Positions 1-13,560 are shown, counted from the first letter of the stretch. The stretch: DNA of 64,000 nucleotides from Armillaria gallica (GCA_037576215.1 JBANDB010000007.1:3813001-3877000); one strand, 5' to 3'. Made by a program: numbers and translations. Notes: generated from the letters alone by a model not told the origin.

Positions 1-3000
1 AGACCACGAACGAGTGCGGGATGCTCATCAAGGGATATACGAACAAAAACGGCTTCAGTGTGTCCATCGTTAATTTTTTGAAATAGTGATATCTAAGCCC
101 TATTTTAGAGCGCTTCTTTGCACTGAACGTGACACAAAAGGCAGAAGAATTCATTCAAGGGTTTGCAAATTTGCGGGAGCAGTTGAATTCGGGTGTAGCA
201 AAGGACGCGCTTGTCGTAACATTGGGTGTCAGAACCAATGTTAATATACTTGGTATGTCTCTTCAAATCGCTCAAAAAGGTGCTCTAAACCCAATCTGAG
301 TAGCTATGAAGACCTTGCTCCAGGAACTAAGGCCCGGACAGGAACTGGGTCCCAAATCAGTGTGTATGTCCGGTACACGCGTGGAAACCATCAACTACTT
401 GTTGACATGGATTACGGACTGCGACGACAGTGTCCTCTGGTGTAGTGGTCTGGCAGGGACGGGAAAAAGCTCACTTGTCGGCACCCTGCATAAACTTCTC
501 AGCTTTCATATGGGCAGCCACAGTCGCCTTACTGCTTTCATTCGTTACGACAGAACCTCGTACTCGAATTCATCAGAACTGATCACGTCCATCGCCTACT
601 CCTTGGGCATGTTCGATCAGCGCATAGGCAAAGCCATTGCTAAGGCTTTGACTAAATCTCGTACTGCAGTTAAAATGCCAGCATCCGAATCACGTACCCA
701 GTTTCGAATCCTTGTGCAGGAGCCATTGGAGACGATCCCAGAATTACAAGATGAAGGACCTTTGGTTGTGATCATTGATGGTCTTGATGAAAGCAATGTG
801 TTGGAAGATTTACTGGAAGTGCTTGCAGATGGGTTTGGGCCGACACTGCCATTCATGCGCCTCATTGTCTCCAGTCGGCCCGAGGAAAAGATTTCTAGTG
901 TTTTCAAACGCTGCCAGCATGTCCATTGCTTTCCTTTGGATACATCCACAAATGAAGTGAAAGATGACATACGGTATTTCATCCAGCAAAGGTTCAACAG
1001 TATCAAAGACAAATCTTTCTGGTGCATGTACAACAAGCAAGATGTTGTTGCTCAGCTGGCAGAGCGGGCGAGCGGGCTGTTCATATGGGCGGCCACAGTC
1101 TGTTCGTTCTTGTGCCAATTTCCCAGTCTTTGGAGGCTGAAGGCGTTGCTCGGAACTACACCTCCAGCAGATGCAATGGCAGCCCTGACAACACTATATC
1201 AAACAGCGCTGGATATCATTGTATTGGAAGTATCAGGAACAAAGGAAGATGTCCGACGATGCATTCGTGCAGTATTAGGTGCCCTGATTGTTCGCAAGTG
1301 CAACATGACGGTGCCTATGCTTCCTGAGCTTGTTCTGCAAGCAGGAGACCCTTCAGCACAGTTTATCATTGACAAATTAGGGAGTGTGGTACAAGAGAGA
1401 TCTGGGAGCCTTGCACTTATACACAAATCATTCGATGACTTTCTCCAGGACCATGACAGATGTGGGGATGAATGGTTTATAGATGTCAAGGAACATGAAA
1501 AGGAGCTTGCTCAGCGATGTGTGTCATCCTTGACAACATTTTTGGAAAAATGGATGCCACGCAGTGATCATCTGGAAGAAGATCAGGCCCAGCTTCATCA
1601 TTTATCCTGGGTACCCTTCCATTCAAGAAAGATAGCACAGGCTCCACATGATGTTGCACTTTCCGAGGCCGAAGACTATGCTGTGAACGTTTTTGAGTGG
1701 CATATTGATGCGTTGGTTGAACTTGGGATCAACACTTACCGTTCCTTGTTTGAGCGTCACTTCTTACTCTGGGTTGAAATTCTTCGTGCATTCCCAGGCA
1801 ATAAGGCCTCAAATGAACAGGATTTGGCCTTGGATGAATTGGATTTGACTTTGGATGAATCTGATTTGGTCTTGGATGAACCAGATTTGGCCATGGATGA
1901 ATTGGATTTGGCCATGGATGAATCTGATTTGGTCTTGGACAAACCAGATTTGGCCTTGGAGGCATCCACTAGGTCACATTTGGCCTTGATTGTATCAGAT
2001 CTGGCCTCGAGCAACTCAGATTTGCATAGTATTCGCAGTGCACTCCTCAAGATAATTCCCTTGGTCAATGTAAGCTATTTGTGCTCTATATTATTACCAT
2101 ACCCAACCTCATCATTTCTTCTATCTAGGCTGGAGTTACAGATCAAAGCCTCTGTACATATATTTATCATGCCTTCTCATTCTTGGAGCGTATCATCAGA
2201 TCAGGAAACCGCTCTGCATCAGTGTATGAAGGGATATCCTTGTCACCCTCCGACAGCCTTATTTGCAGAGATTGGAAAGGCTGTGGCACCAATGCACTTT
2301 CTGACAAGGAATACCTGCTTGCTCTTATACCTTGGAGTAAATCTAACCAATGGAGCATATCTGTATTTCAAGGCTGTCGTTATATTCTATCTGAGTGCAT
2401 GGAGACCACTGCCCAACACCCCAACAGATCTGTGCTGTTTGATGTTGACACAGGGAGGATAGTGGATCGATCATCTGCATCAATGCTTTGCCACTTCCCT
2501 GATTTGCAATTACCATCCTATGACTATAAAATGATGGATGCCAGTGTTCAGATCATTCACCTCATACATTTTCAGGATAAATTTGAGATCTCCCATCCTC
2601 AACAATATGAAGTCATTGCGAGACATGACAGTGACCTTGATGACAAATGGGGCCATTATAGTAACTCAGGGCACATGTTCATCTCTCTCCTCAATACTAA
2701 GACCTCTTGCTGTGACAATTATCTGTTTCTTAGATGGAACAAATCTCATTGCTCTGTAGTGCAATATGCACATGGATTGCTCATCATTGATAAGCGTTTG
2801 GGCTTGATGCTCAAAGTTGAGCCAGGCACTACTGGTCACAAGAAATGGATAACCTTGGATGGTTGTGTAAAAACTATTGGTGGTTTCACTGCCATGGAAG
2901 ATGGATCTAGGTTACTAGGGTGGACAGCAGCCACAGACACAATATTGTTACGAGAGTGGGAGACATTAACAGGTACCCTACACTGTGAACATACATGTGG

Positions 3001-3465
3001 TAGGTTCTTTGTCATCATTATTTAACAACAATATTGACTATTTGGGATACAGCTTTCCCTGGTTTGGATGCTATGTATATTTGTCCTGAAGGCATCAAAA
3101 TGTCACCCGATGGCTCAAAGGTTGCCCTCATTGAGCACTGGAAGACATGCATATGGGAAATCAGACCAGGATTGGGTATGGATATTATGGATCCTATAGA
3201 AGTCATCAAGGTACCAGTGCATGACTTGGTGTGGTTTCCTGATAGTAAGAGAATTGCTTACCTTCGAAGGAGCAAAAATAATATAGAGGCATACTATTGG
3301 GATCTTGTTGTTGAATGCCTTGCAAGCAAACAGTGTACAACAATTTACCGGTGGTATCATCGTGTTACAGATTATCTACATAGGATCTTGATCAATGCCA
3401 ACAAGTCTAGGCTGATTGCTCAAGATCTTGAGTCATTCAAGATATGGGATGTTTCGGATTTATAG
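1..3465 (+). CDS. NACHT-domain NLR-like (STAND) NTPase with WD-like C-terminus, 5' partial
   Basis: Exons, by reading-frame continuity across GT-AG introns: <1-57, 109-252, 304-2069, 2129-2999, 3053-3465; introns are 51, 51, 59 and 53 bp. The last three exons join in frame, giving about 1015 residues from the methionine at 306, and the first two extend the protein upstream out of the window. After an N-terminal region, a Walker A (GLAGTGKSS, about residue 48 from Met306), a Walker B (VVIIDGLDES, about 154) and an SSRPE sensor define a NACHT/STAND NTPase. A heptad-repeat insert follows, then a C-terminal region with WD-repeat-like strands (SPDGSKVAL, CIWEI, FKIWDV). In fungi such proteins are expanded and are thought to act in non-self recognition and regulated cell death; that role is inferred from the family. 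There are no internal stops, so it is probably a real host gene. The number of WD repeats is unclear. Confidence 0.85.
1821..1967 (+). repeat. 21-bp coding minisatellite (7 units) inside the NLR gene
   Basis: Seven exact-length 21-bp units encode heptads of the form D-L-x-L/M-D/E-x-x (DLALDEL, DLTLDES, DLVLDEP, DLAMDEL, DLAMDES, DLVLDKP, DLALEAS). Units 1-3 and 4-6 form a 63-bp higher-order duplication. The repeat keeps the frame and lies between the NACHT module and the WD-like region. Confidence 0.9.
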
Positions 3466-3784
3466 AATATTAGTCTGTATATATGCATGAAATATGAGTT
3501 TGGCTGAATATTGTTAAATGTTATGCATACACTATTTACTGAAGACAAGGGCTTAATATCAATCTGGTTCTCTGAACAAAAGATGAAAAAAAAAACCAGT
3601 GAATACCAAGCAGAGCTCAGACACAATGACAATGATTGTAATAATTCATCACATAAGGCATACAGATAATAGTTGGATAACAGTACAGCATAAATACCCC
3701 CAAGATCATGTCACCAAAGTTTTGATATTGTAAAAATAGTAACCAGAGTTTAAGTGGTGGTTATCCTATGTAGCAAGTGCCAAG
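3466..3784. other. 3' flank of the NLR gene, no gene seen
   Basis: AT-rich sequence after the NLR stop codon, including an A10 run near 3587. No coding region, RNA gene or repeat is recognised. It probably contains the 3' UTR and polyadenylation site. Confidence 0.5.
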
Positions 3785-4345
3785 GAAACAAATGAGAAGA
3801 GATAAGAAATGAACTTGTGTGATGCTTCAATGACAGTGACCTTGGCCTTCTTTTCAGAGACACACTTAGCAATGAGAGCACTGAGAAAATGATTAGCCAA
3901 TGAGAATGCTGAAGTAAGTCACTAAAAATAAAACACTCACTCATACTCAGGCTTCTGCTCCTTTTGGTGCTCCAATTTTCAGCACTTAACAAGGTGGAGG
4001 TAATGACAGTGCTGGAGACAGATGGGAGCAATGAGATGTTGGGTCTTTGGAGCTTTGGTGTAAGGTTTCCAGCTCTTCACTTTCTGATGGATAACATACA
4101 TGCAGACACCATTTTTCTTAGACAAGGTGAACAGGTTCTTTGCCCACTTAGTACTGAGGTGCTTGGAGAGGGTGGTATTGTTAGCGATTTCTAATTTTGT
4201 GTCAGTACAAGCAGAAAGGTAAAGGAGAAAAGTTTACACTGGCCTCTCCCTGCTTTGTGATGACCAAACTCAACACAGTGATATTTGGCCCACTATGCAT
4301 CCACAGACACAGACACACTTTTACTTCCATTCACCTGTCAGACAA
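3785..4345 (-). pseudogene. RPS6: Decayed ribosomal protein eS6 (RPS6) gene copy with introns
   Basis: Read on the minus strand, consecutive blocks match the eS6 order: GCIVG then NITVLSLVITKQGE (about 4245-4307); STKWAKNLFTLSKKNGV, MYVIHQKVKSWKPYTKAPK and LEHQKEQKPEY (3941-4190); ALIAKCVSEKKAKV and IEASHK (about 3790-3880). Two intron-like gaps separate the blocks: about 4191-4244, and 3881-3940 with gtgagt and ctcag ends. Splicing the second restores PEYDALIAK. The reading frame is broken (stop in TGEWK-stop-KC, a frameshift in the GCIVG block, missing N-terminal segments). Because introns remain, this is a DNA-level duplicate and not a retrocopy. eS6 is a small-subunit ribosomal protein; this copy cannot make it. 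Confidence 0.75.
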
Positions 4346-4958
4346 CAATAGATGGAAATGATAGCATCTGTTTGTTGTTTCCTCTAGTAACTGTAATCTG
4401 GCTGTCACTGGTGCCATTGTAAACTCACCTGAACTAGCTGATCTCTTGGGTTCCCTTCCCTTGGACATTAGATCTCACAGACACACACCTCCTTGCCAGC
4501 TCTCTCTGGAGTACAATTTACATGGAGCTTTTAGAAGAGCAACTTGGATAGTGAGACTACCACCTCTGGACAAGTGGTCATTGTTGATGTTGGCATCAGC
4601 CACTATGTGTGAGTGCAGGCTAGGTTTAACAGACATGGCTGCTCAAGACATTTTGAACCAAAATGAGTCCCAAGTGACTCATAGCTCTGTTGTATGTAAA
4701 TGCTTATTAGTGTGTTATTCATTCTCAAGTGCTTACATGCTGTTGATATAATCTTTAGTATGCATCATCAGCTCACCTATCTAGCACACCTCCTACACTG
4801 TCAACTCAGCTCAGTGTAACCCTATTGATGCTCATCACAACTTGGACTCTGTCATTGCATTCATGGGCTCAACAAACACTCTTTGGCTCTTGAGCTATAA
4901 TCCTTCACCTAGATCAGGATGGCCACTTATACCATAGCTCAAGATGTTTACAACCCAT
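4346..4958. other. Spacer, possibly more eS6 debris at its start
   Basis: Minus-strand sequence near 4380-4420 reads ITVTRGNNKQ, which may be the glycine-rich N-terminal part of the eS6 pseudogene. Beyond that I recognise no gene or repeat. Confidence 0.4.
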
Positions 4959-7900
4959 TGTCATGCCTGCAGCATGTCTAAGGGTATAATTTTGCAAAAT
5001 CCCATACCTTACATGTCAGCAATGCAAAGGCATAGCAAGCAGGCTGACAGTGCAAGTGACATGTGAAGAAGCAAGGTCACAGAGGTAGAAAGCTCTATGA
5101 TAGAAAAAGAAGCAGCAGAATTAAAACATAAGGACTTTGTTGTGCACTGTACCTTACAGGCAGGCACAGCCATAAGGCCAAAGAGCGAGCTCGCTTGTAA
5201 AGCAATTCATTTTGCAGTAGAGATTTGAGCCTCAGTGGGATGTGCTTGCGTGTGGGCTGAGACTAATTTAGATAACTACACATCTGTAATATATGACACA
5301 TTGATGGGCCTTAGACTTCCATGGCAATGGCAACACCAACTCAGAATGAGATTGGGTAATTAATGTAGTAGCATGGAAATCAAGGCAATTGTGTGTGTGA
5401 GTGGTTTGGGGCACCTCCATACAGTAGATCAATTCCTTTATACACAAGTATACACTGTGACTTTAAGTCTGTGAAGTAGTACTGCTTGGTAGTCAAGTAC
5501 TAGATGCTTTGGCTTTAAGCTGGTAGAGATCTCTTAAAATGAAAGAGAATGAAAATGGGTATGATGTGAATACCACAAATCCATGTGCAAAAACGTGAGA
5601 TGAGGCTAGAAAATGTCATGTGATGGTAATCTGAGTGGGGTGAATGATGGAGAATAGACTAAATGGTTGGCAATAGTTTATAAGTGAGTGAGGCAATGAG
5701 AAAACAGAGTGGAGACTGTGTGTGGAGAGAGAAAACATTGAACAAGGTGCTGGAGTAGAATGGTGAAAGAAAACATGAAACTACAAAAACTGGCGATGAT
5801 ACTGATCCTATATGATGTGAGGGTGCTGAGTCAATGTCAAAATTGGTCTGGTACTGAAATGATCCTATCCTATGTCAAACTAACCTTCAAGTCCACTTGA
5901 GGGACTGATACTATATGAAAACTAGCTGAAACTGATCCTAAGTCTGCTCTGAGACTACCCAAGTGGGCGATAATAATGGTGGTGAAAGGGAAACTGTAAA
6001 AACTCCAATGGTGTGAAAGTAAAACAATGACAGCCTATAAAAGATAATGGGGATGAGGTATGGTGCAGTGGTCATGTATTGGCACAATATGAGCATGCAT
6101 CAAGTGTTAAGAGTGAAGAGTGCATAGCAAAGGACTCTTCACAGTTAAAAACTGTGAAATAACTCTGGTGAGCTCAAGAGTTGACATGCAATTGAAAATA
6201 TGCTGGGGTAAACAGTATATTGCTGTTGAACAGTGAATAGATGTGGTTTACTAGCAATAGACTAGTGCATGATGATAATTGACGTAGTCTGGGTCAACTA
6301 GAGATGAACTGTCTTTAACTATGTTTTCTAGCTAGTTTTTATACTACAAGTACAAATTTATAAATAGTGTAAATACACGAGACTTAGTAAGGCTGTAAGG
6401 CCTTGGCTTTGTAAAAATTGTAGGAAATATATGATCCTTGGTCTTCTAAAGTAACAGCAACTTGTTGATGTTGCCATGTATGGATGCAAACTATATAGGG
6501 TCATTGAGTGATGCATGGATCATTAGGTGCTGTTTAGCTGTGGATTACTGAGCAATAGTCGCTGTACTAAAGAGTATGCATGAGATAACATTTTCTTGAG
6601 GCCTTGGCAAAATAACAGCCTTAGTAAACATAGTCTGTCATTGCTGTAGCTGGGAGGGTACTCATGCCAATCATGTTATTCTCATTAAGTGATCAATGAG
6701 CACATCAACTAGATGCTTCTGAGTGATGCGTCAATTCCATATTGGGATGATTGTCAATCGAAGGTGCCTTGCCATGATGAAGTACAGTAATTATGATGTG
6801 TGGCAAGATGAGATAGATAACAAAGCGCATAAGGAGTGGTTGCCATAGGATGAAAGTGGTATCAGTGGGTGTGCAATCATTAGTTTGCTGAGAGGCTGTT
6901 GAAGGGACAGTAGCGTTAATTAGCAGGGAAAATCCATGAATTCTAAGTGTACAGAGCCTGGAGGCTCATCAATGTGGTCTCTGGAGATCTGGAGAAATGA
7001 TATTATGCATGGGGGTAATCAAGAGAACCCTGGGAATAGCTTAGAAACAGGCTTTGGCCAATGGGAATAGTGAGTGGGCTTGAAATCCAAAGCATTCCTT
7101 GGTTACCAAGTCTAGAATATGACACTGTCACCTTTGGAGCAGACCCAAAAGCCAAATATGAAGCATGATTGGTGATCAAGGATTAAGCAGCTATTGAGTA
7201 CAGGTCCACAAGCGACTCTGCTGCTAGGGTGAGCAATGTTAACATTGCTTAGCTCTTTGAGGATACTAAAAGGAGAACCAAGCAGCACTCTGCCAAGAGT
7301 GTTGTGCCAGTTTGGACAAAGGATTATTGGCTGACAAAGAATTAACTTACTAAAAAACCATTTGTAATAATCAATTGTCCATAGTATAAGTAGAGTAGAA
7401 TTGCATGTATTAAAGCAAGCTACCTACCTCCCACATATAGTAATACAGTTTCAGTTTGAATCTGGACTTGTTGCAATGTATAAGAGTTAGTATCTTTGAG
7501 CCTCAGCTAGAACACAAGTTTAGCAAGCTCGCAGTGAAATAGAACAAGAGAAACATTTTGGATAAAAAATTCAGTTTACTTGAGATAAGAAAGAGATTTG
7601 GAGGCAGTGATGCTGCACCAGTCTTGAGAGTTTGCTGGATTCCATCTGAAAGAGAGATCTGTTTCTTTTCTGGTTCAGTGTAAGAGAGAATTCATGTTGT
7701 GCTGGCCTCTGTGTAGGTCTTGAGTAGTTTGCAAGGGAATCAGCCAGATTGAGCTGTTCTAGCAGTTGCATGAAGTGTGACAGGTGTGTGCAGTTGGACC
7801 TTGTAGCACTGTTGTTAGGGTGAGTGCACTGTGTGTGTGAGGACTTGTGGGGACAGTTTTTGAAAGTATTGTGACCTTATTGGGAGTGCCAAGGGCCTCT

Positions 7901-8335
7901 ATTGTGATGAGTTTGGGAGTCAGGTTTAGCAACTAAGAGAAAGGCAGTGTCATGCACAGATTAGATCTAGTAGCAGATCATACTTAGCAAGCTCACTGAC
8001 CAGACTTGGTCATTTTGTGGATCTGCATATCCATGTGTTTCTGCTATTGAAATATCCTTTGCCTTCAGGGTTGCATAGTTCATCATGCTCTCTTGTAAAA
8101 GCTTTGAGGAAATAGAGAATTTGAGAAAGACTTGAGAATTATACATTGCTATGCACTTCATTCTAGTGAGCTCACTGAGATATATTGAGATACCATCAGC
8201 ACACAATTGGAATTAAATTCCTTGCTCCCTTCTGCACTTAAGAAGATTGTGTGTGAATGTGTTTAGTGGGATTGAGTGTAGGTTTAATGTGTTCACACTA
8301 GGCCATGCTTAGTTTCACTAGTGCCCATCACCAGC
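4959..8335 (+). repeat. Dispersed repeat E, copy 1 (split by A1)
   Basis: The two parts, 4959-5301 and 6972-8335, are contiguous in a second copy at 60213-61935 (reverse complement), and part recurs at 26885-27790. It begins TGTCATGCC, contains several AGCAAGCTCACT-like motifs and shows no open coding frame. It may be a long old LTR or a non-autonomous element. The exact right end is uncertain because similarity fades near 8335. Confidence 0.7.
5302..6971 (+). repeat. Element A, copy A1 (about 1.67 kb) inserted in repeat E
   Basis: Starts TGATGGGCCT and ends AGGCTCATCA, a 10-bp terminal inverted repeat with one mismatch. It is related along its length to copies A2, A3 and A4. The flanks are ACAT on the left and ATGT on the right, consistent with a 4-bp target duplication ACGT whose CpG decayed differently on each side. 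The uninterrupted E copy 2 aligns across this site without a gap. No coding capacity is seen. It may be a solo LTR or a non-autonomous TIR element. Confidence 0.75.
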
Positions 8336-9785
8336 CTTGTCACCATATGAAATAGCATCTCATTCATCATAAGTGCCTCATTGGTCTACTGGCATATTTT
8401 CATTGTCTCATTTTTAAGTGGTTTTTTCCTCATCTTATTAGAGTTCCTCCTCCAGTTAGCCTTCGTCTTCATGTTTTTATCACATCTATGATATCAGATA
8501 GTGCCTGCCCATATGCTTGATTCCAGATCTCATCATTTTCTGTGTGCAAAGAAGATTGGACTCCATGAGATTTAGAATTGCAGAAGGTGCATTCTCTTTT
8601 TATACACACCACATTTTCTCATTAATTAAGCCATGTCATTCAGGATGCTTAACTCATATATGTGTCATGAATGTGTGTTTCAAAAATCAACATTATCTGT
8701 TAGTACACCAGAAGGCAAATCCTGAATGTCTGGGATGATGACTTGGACCAATGGATCTTCTTTGATGGCCCACTTCATGGCAATGTCTGTATCACAGTCA
8801 TCCCTGTTCGCTTTTGCATTTCAAAATTTCTCTAACACTGTGATATTCTTCCTCACCACCCCTCTTCTTCATTCCTGGTTTTTATCTCACCTTATGTGTT
8901 ATGGGCTCAAGGCATCTTTTGAATGCTCTCAATCTTGTCTACTCATCAAGTAAAACACTTTTCCATCTCTTCTTTCTTTGCTACCTGCTAGTCTGCTTTG
9001 GCATCTTCAAAGTCATTATCATATGAATTTTAGAGGGCTGTGTCAGCTTTCACTGATGACACTGTCATTTTGTCACCAGACTTCAGGACCCATCTAAGCT
9101 GTGATATTCAGGGCTGGATTGGTCTTTTCTTAGCACCTAAGAAGTGGGACATTGAGCTTACAAGGGACAGTTGTCATAGTCCCACTCAAAAACCATGTAT
9201 GATGGCTTGGGAAAAGAGATATAGCTCAGTATATCTTTGTGGACTATTGGGTGATGCAACCAGTACACTTGCATCCATGTAAGATAATTCAATAGTTCTT
9301 GTATGCAAATGAGCTTACATGTCTTTTTGCTACCAGATACTCTGCATCTATATTATGTTATTTTTAATGACACATTTAAATATGTTATCCTCAAAGGAAA
9401 CAATCTATCAGTCATCTGTTATGGTAGTTTGCTGAAGGTGTAAAGCTAGCACTTAGAGTAACTTCCCATTTATATCAAAAGTATTGATTTACAGCAAATT
9501 TTTCTTTTACACCACTGGTATATAAATTACTCTTGAAGACATTACAGAATACAGCTTGTCCTTCACCACTGCTGCTATTCAAGAGCTAATTGCTATATTG
9601 ATTTCAAGCATAGATCTGCAAAAAAAATGAGTGTACTATGACTAATGCCTTTGTAATCTTGGATGTTAGGCTTTAAACCCACTGGACAGCAGCATACCAT
9701 CTCACTGTGCATTTATACCAAGGGAGTTTGCAATCAGATAATCAATGGTGAGCAGGTTAGAAAGGACAAGGCTGTAGCCTGACCA
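8336..9785. other. No intact gene; possible decayed coding fragment at 8517-9282
   Basis: Short open stretches at 8517-8738, 8726-8953 and 9040-9282 have coding-like composition (the last contains FTDDTVILSPDFRTHLS) but do not join into one frame and match nothing I recognise. The rest is AT-rich sequence without features. Confidence 0.35.
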
Positions 9786-9924
9786 ACTTTTCTTAAGACA
9801 GATGAATAAAATCATTTTAAGATAAGTTGAGATAATATTATCTTAAGTAGAGTATAAGATGTACTTTATATGTTGTATCTATTCTGCTTGACATCACCAT
9901 CTTAAGATGTCTTAAGTCCTCCCA

Positions 9925-10150
9925 TCTAAGGGATATGGATTGCCTTCGGATCAGTAACTACATCAGTCTTTTCTTTTGCTTACTTATCCCTTGCGGCAAG
10001 CTATGCATGCATCAATTTTGGACTTTTTCTCACTTAATCTTTTACTTCTACCATGCTTTTATATCTTTGACCTAGCTTTCTTCTGGCAATATACACCTGA
10101 TTCGTATTCATTTCTGGGTTGAAGACCCATTGTCTGGCAGAACCTTTACA
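9925..10150 (+). repeat. 5' LTR of element H
   Basis: 226 bp, starts TCTAAGGGATATGG and ends CTTTACA; pairs with 13703-13928. Its second base (C instead of G) is probably a mutation of the canonical TG start. Confidence 0.8.
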
Positions 10151-11229
10151 TCTTTTTGAGTATCTCAAATTTGTATAGTTGCCAGCTAACTTTTCTAAGC
10201 TTTTTTCATGCTCACTGGCATCTCTATAGCATTGACTATGCTGTGTCTACTCATCTGACACTTTTTCGATGCACTATGCTATTTTACTGGAACCTCAACC
10301 AGCCCCAGCCTTCACAGCTACTTCAACACTCACCTCTGAATATCCTATGCTTTTTTTTGACTCTACTGCACTTGTTCACCCTTTGAACACAAGCATGACT
10401 CTACCAGAACCTTTGCTGGTGACCATCTCTAAGATCTATGGACTCTGGAGCCACTGCTATATATATAATGTCTTTAGTGGGCCATTATACTGCTTCTACT
10501 GCTACCCACTCATCATGCCCACTGATTGCACCATCTCAAGCCTGATCTCAGCATGTATCACCTATGTCTTAACATAATGTGTATTGAAGCTACCTCGATG
10601 CATTTAATGAGGAGATAATAGAGGAATTGGCCTAATATTGCTGATGTCATGAGGGAGTGGCTCCTGGTGAGTTCCCTTAACCCTCTCTTGCACCTGTATA
10701 CTCTCAAAATGATCTAGGTGCTTGTACCACACCCTTCCCATCCACAGCTCAATCTACAGCTGCCCTAAGCCATGCTGGCTCATGGGCAAATGCCCCACTA
10801 TTCCACGTAGCAAACTCATTGCAATTGCACTTGCCTCCAGGGCCTTCACCTGCCCTTTCTATCTCATCTGAGGCTCATACCTCAACTTTGCTACCTATAG
10901 CTCACTATGCAACTGCCTGGAGCCACCATGGTTCATGGGCATCTGCCCCTCTCCCTTGCAAAGGGATTTACTCTCCACCACTGTCACTTTCCTTATCGGT
11001 GCCAGCTCGCATGCCATCCGCATCGCAAGCTGCTCCATCTCCATTTGAGTATGTGGTACACTCATTGCCATCACCTCTCGCTTTACCTCTGCATGTCAAG
11101 CCCACCTTGCTTGATCATGGGGAGCTTGTTTCTCCTTCATAATGCTCTTGTCCTGTCTCTCAGGATATACCCCTTGATACATCATATGTACTGTCATCTA
11201 AGATACCTCATAGCACTGCTGTAGATATT

Positions 11230-13560
11230 TCTCAGGATTATTCTGATAGTATTTTGAATAGAACAAATTCTTCTCTGTCTATTCAAGTTCAGTATGATAG
11301 TGACACAAAATCAGAGAATTCTTCTCATGATTTAAGTGATTTTGATAATGATTTGAAGGCTGCTATTGCAATCTTAGGTCTTCCTCAACAACCTGAGAAA
11401 TCAGATGTTGCATTCTATTGACATCAAGACACCCATGCATGCTTAACTTCGGGAGATCCACTTGTTCAAGATGTGGTACCATTTCCAATTACAAAATATG
11501 AGGGTATTTCTTTGCATTTTGCTCATTTCAACAGAGGAAAGGCCATGGATATACCTCCGAATGGCAGTTCAACAGACAGTGGTCATGTCAAGCACCTTCA
11601 GTCTGCTTCTATTAAGCATGAACTCAAGTCCTCTGTTTAGGAACCTAAAAGGATCTCCTCTTGAGGTTCAATGGAAGCAAAATTTCAATCAATTAGAACA
11701 TCGGCACCTATTCAATTTGAAGAAGTCAAAATCTCCTGCACTACCACAAGGGGAGTCTTCATGTCAACAGGCTTCTGTTGCATAAGACATCAAAGATCAT
11801 CACCTCGAGAATTTATTGCGAGATCAGATAAAGGCAAAATCATTCCTAAGTCATGCTCCTAGGAGTTTTGACTCTGATAGCTGCCATTCAGCATTACAGC
11901 AGGATACTTTGGGCAGGCTCTATTGTTCACCTTCTTTGGCTCCATTCCAACATGTCCGACATTGCTTGGAACACCCAATTTTTAATGACAAGGAGATATT
12001 TGAGTATCATCCTGTGTCTTGGAGCAAGACTGATGTCATGCTTGCCATTTTCCAACATTTTGAGCATCTTATAGCTTGAAATCTCCTTACTCTGCAACTT
12101 GGACTCAATTCTAATATCCAAAAGATGTCTTTGCAAAGTATTCTGCCTCCTCACAAGTTCCACAGGGACCCAGATATCATTGAATTCAATAACTGGCTCT
12201 TCTCAGTCATCTGTTGGATGAAGTTTGCCAATATATGTAGCCCTATCTATTGCATAGACAGCTTAGGTACTCAACAAGTATCTGACATTGATGTGCAACA
12301 TACAAACATGCTCACAACATTTTTAGATGGCAATGTGCACACTTGGTACAACAATTCTATTGAAGATTGCAATGGAAATGTTGAAGATGACTTTCCAACC
12401 TTTATGCAAGTCATCAATGGTCTCTTTTGATGATTCATTCATGAATCCTCGCTTTATGATGTTGTGCAACACTTCAAGAGTGTTACCTATGCATCAGCTG
12501 GTGGTGTGTGCTAATTATTCACTGACCTTACACGTTTTGTAAACATAATGCCTTCTCCACCTGATGTCTATTCATTTAGGCATCAGTTATTTATTTCTTT
12601 ACCCATGAGAATCTGTTGTGAGATTACTCATGAGGGTATCACAGCAGAAGCTTTGATGGTTGATCAAATTATGCAGCAAGCTCTAATCATTGAGCAAGGC
12701 TCAAAAGCAGAATAGTATTATTCTCTGCAACACTCTTGCTATAATCAGGCCTTGAAAGATCAACATGTGACAGCAGAAACTTGGTCTGAATACTCCAGTG
12801 GGACTCAGGACTCAGTGAGTGATCATGAAAGTGATTGCTCAACAGGTACATCAAGTTCTACTGACCCCACAAATTCCGACACTAAGGATACCATCAAAAA
12901 TGATGCTGATACTCAGGACTCTGCGAATTCTGATGATTCTGATGATTCAAAGAGTACCTCAGGTGTTTCTTGACCACACAGTATTTCTTCCAATGCCTAA
13001 CTGTAATCATGGCTTTATGGTTCTTCTGGGAATTCAAAGAACCCAAATATTTCTTATATTTCTCACTGATCTCTCCATGTAGATTGCACCTATGGCTGCA
13101 ATCTCTAGGACTTAATGCTGACACTTTAAGGATACCCTGCATACTTATGCCTACAATGCTCTGAACAACTTCACATGGTATGTCTATCATTTTGATCTCC
13201 CTTATAATATCTCTATGTTCCAGGATGATTCTGCTCCTCGGATCTATTGGAGGCTCCCATTGAATGGGATTTAATTCCAAACCTCAAAGCATGTCATAGA
13301 CATTTCCTCAATTACTCAATTAATCGGGAGGCCGTGAGCAAGTCTAATAGGGGCCATCAGCACCCTGATTGTATTGATTACAGGCCTGAAACCTCTTTGC
13401 CTGTGACTGGAGATACAGATGTACCTAAGGCTGAAGATAGTAATGCTTCTAATGCAGTTCCATCTATCCCACACTCATTGATTGCTTCTACAGCTTCCCC
13501 ATCAACCAAGGCCTATATCAGCGATGTCCATTTCTTCCAGAGGTTTGACCCCAAATGTTG
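11230..13560 (+). pseudogene. Degenerate gag of element H
   Basis: Fragments in several frames. 12125-12430 includes FNNWLFSVICWMKFANICSP and FLDGNVHTWYNN, which resemble the capsid core of fungal Gypsy gag. About 12545-12714 reads YSFRHQLFISLPMRI and EGITAEALMVDQIMQQALIIE, like the gag C-terminal helix region. 12752-12973 is a Ser/Asp-rich linker. Stops and frameshifts break the gene, and no CCHC knuckle is visible. The assignment rests on pattern resemblance only. Confidence 0.5.

Noticed and set aside
810..1118. Antisense ORFs under the NLR gene
   Set aside because: They are shadows of the NACHT coding frame with no motifs of their own.
4959..8335. Repeat E as a protein-coding transposon
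   Set aside because: No open frame longer than about 80 codons in any copy and no transposase or RT motif.
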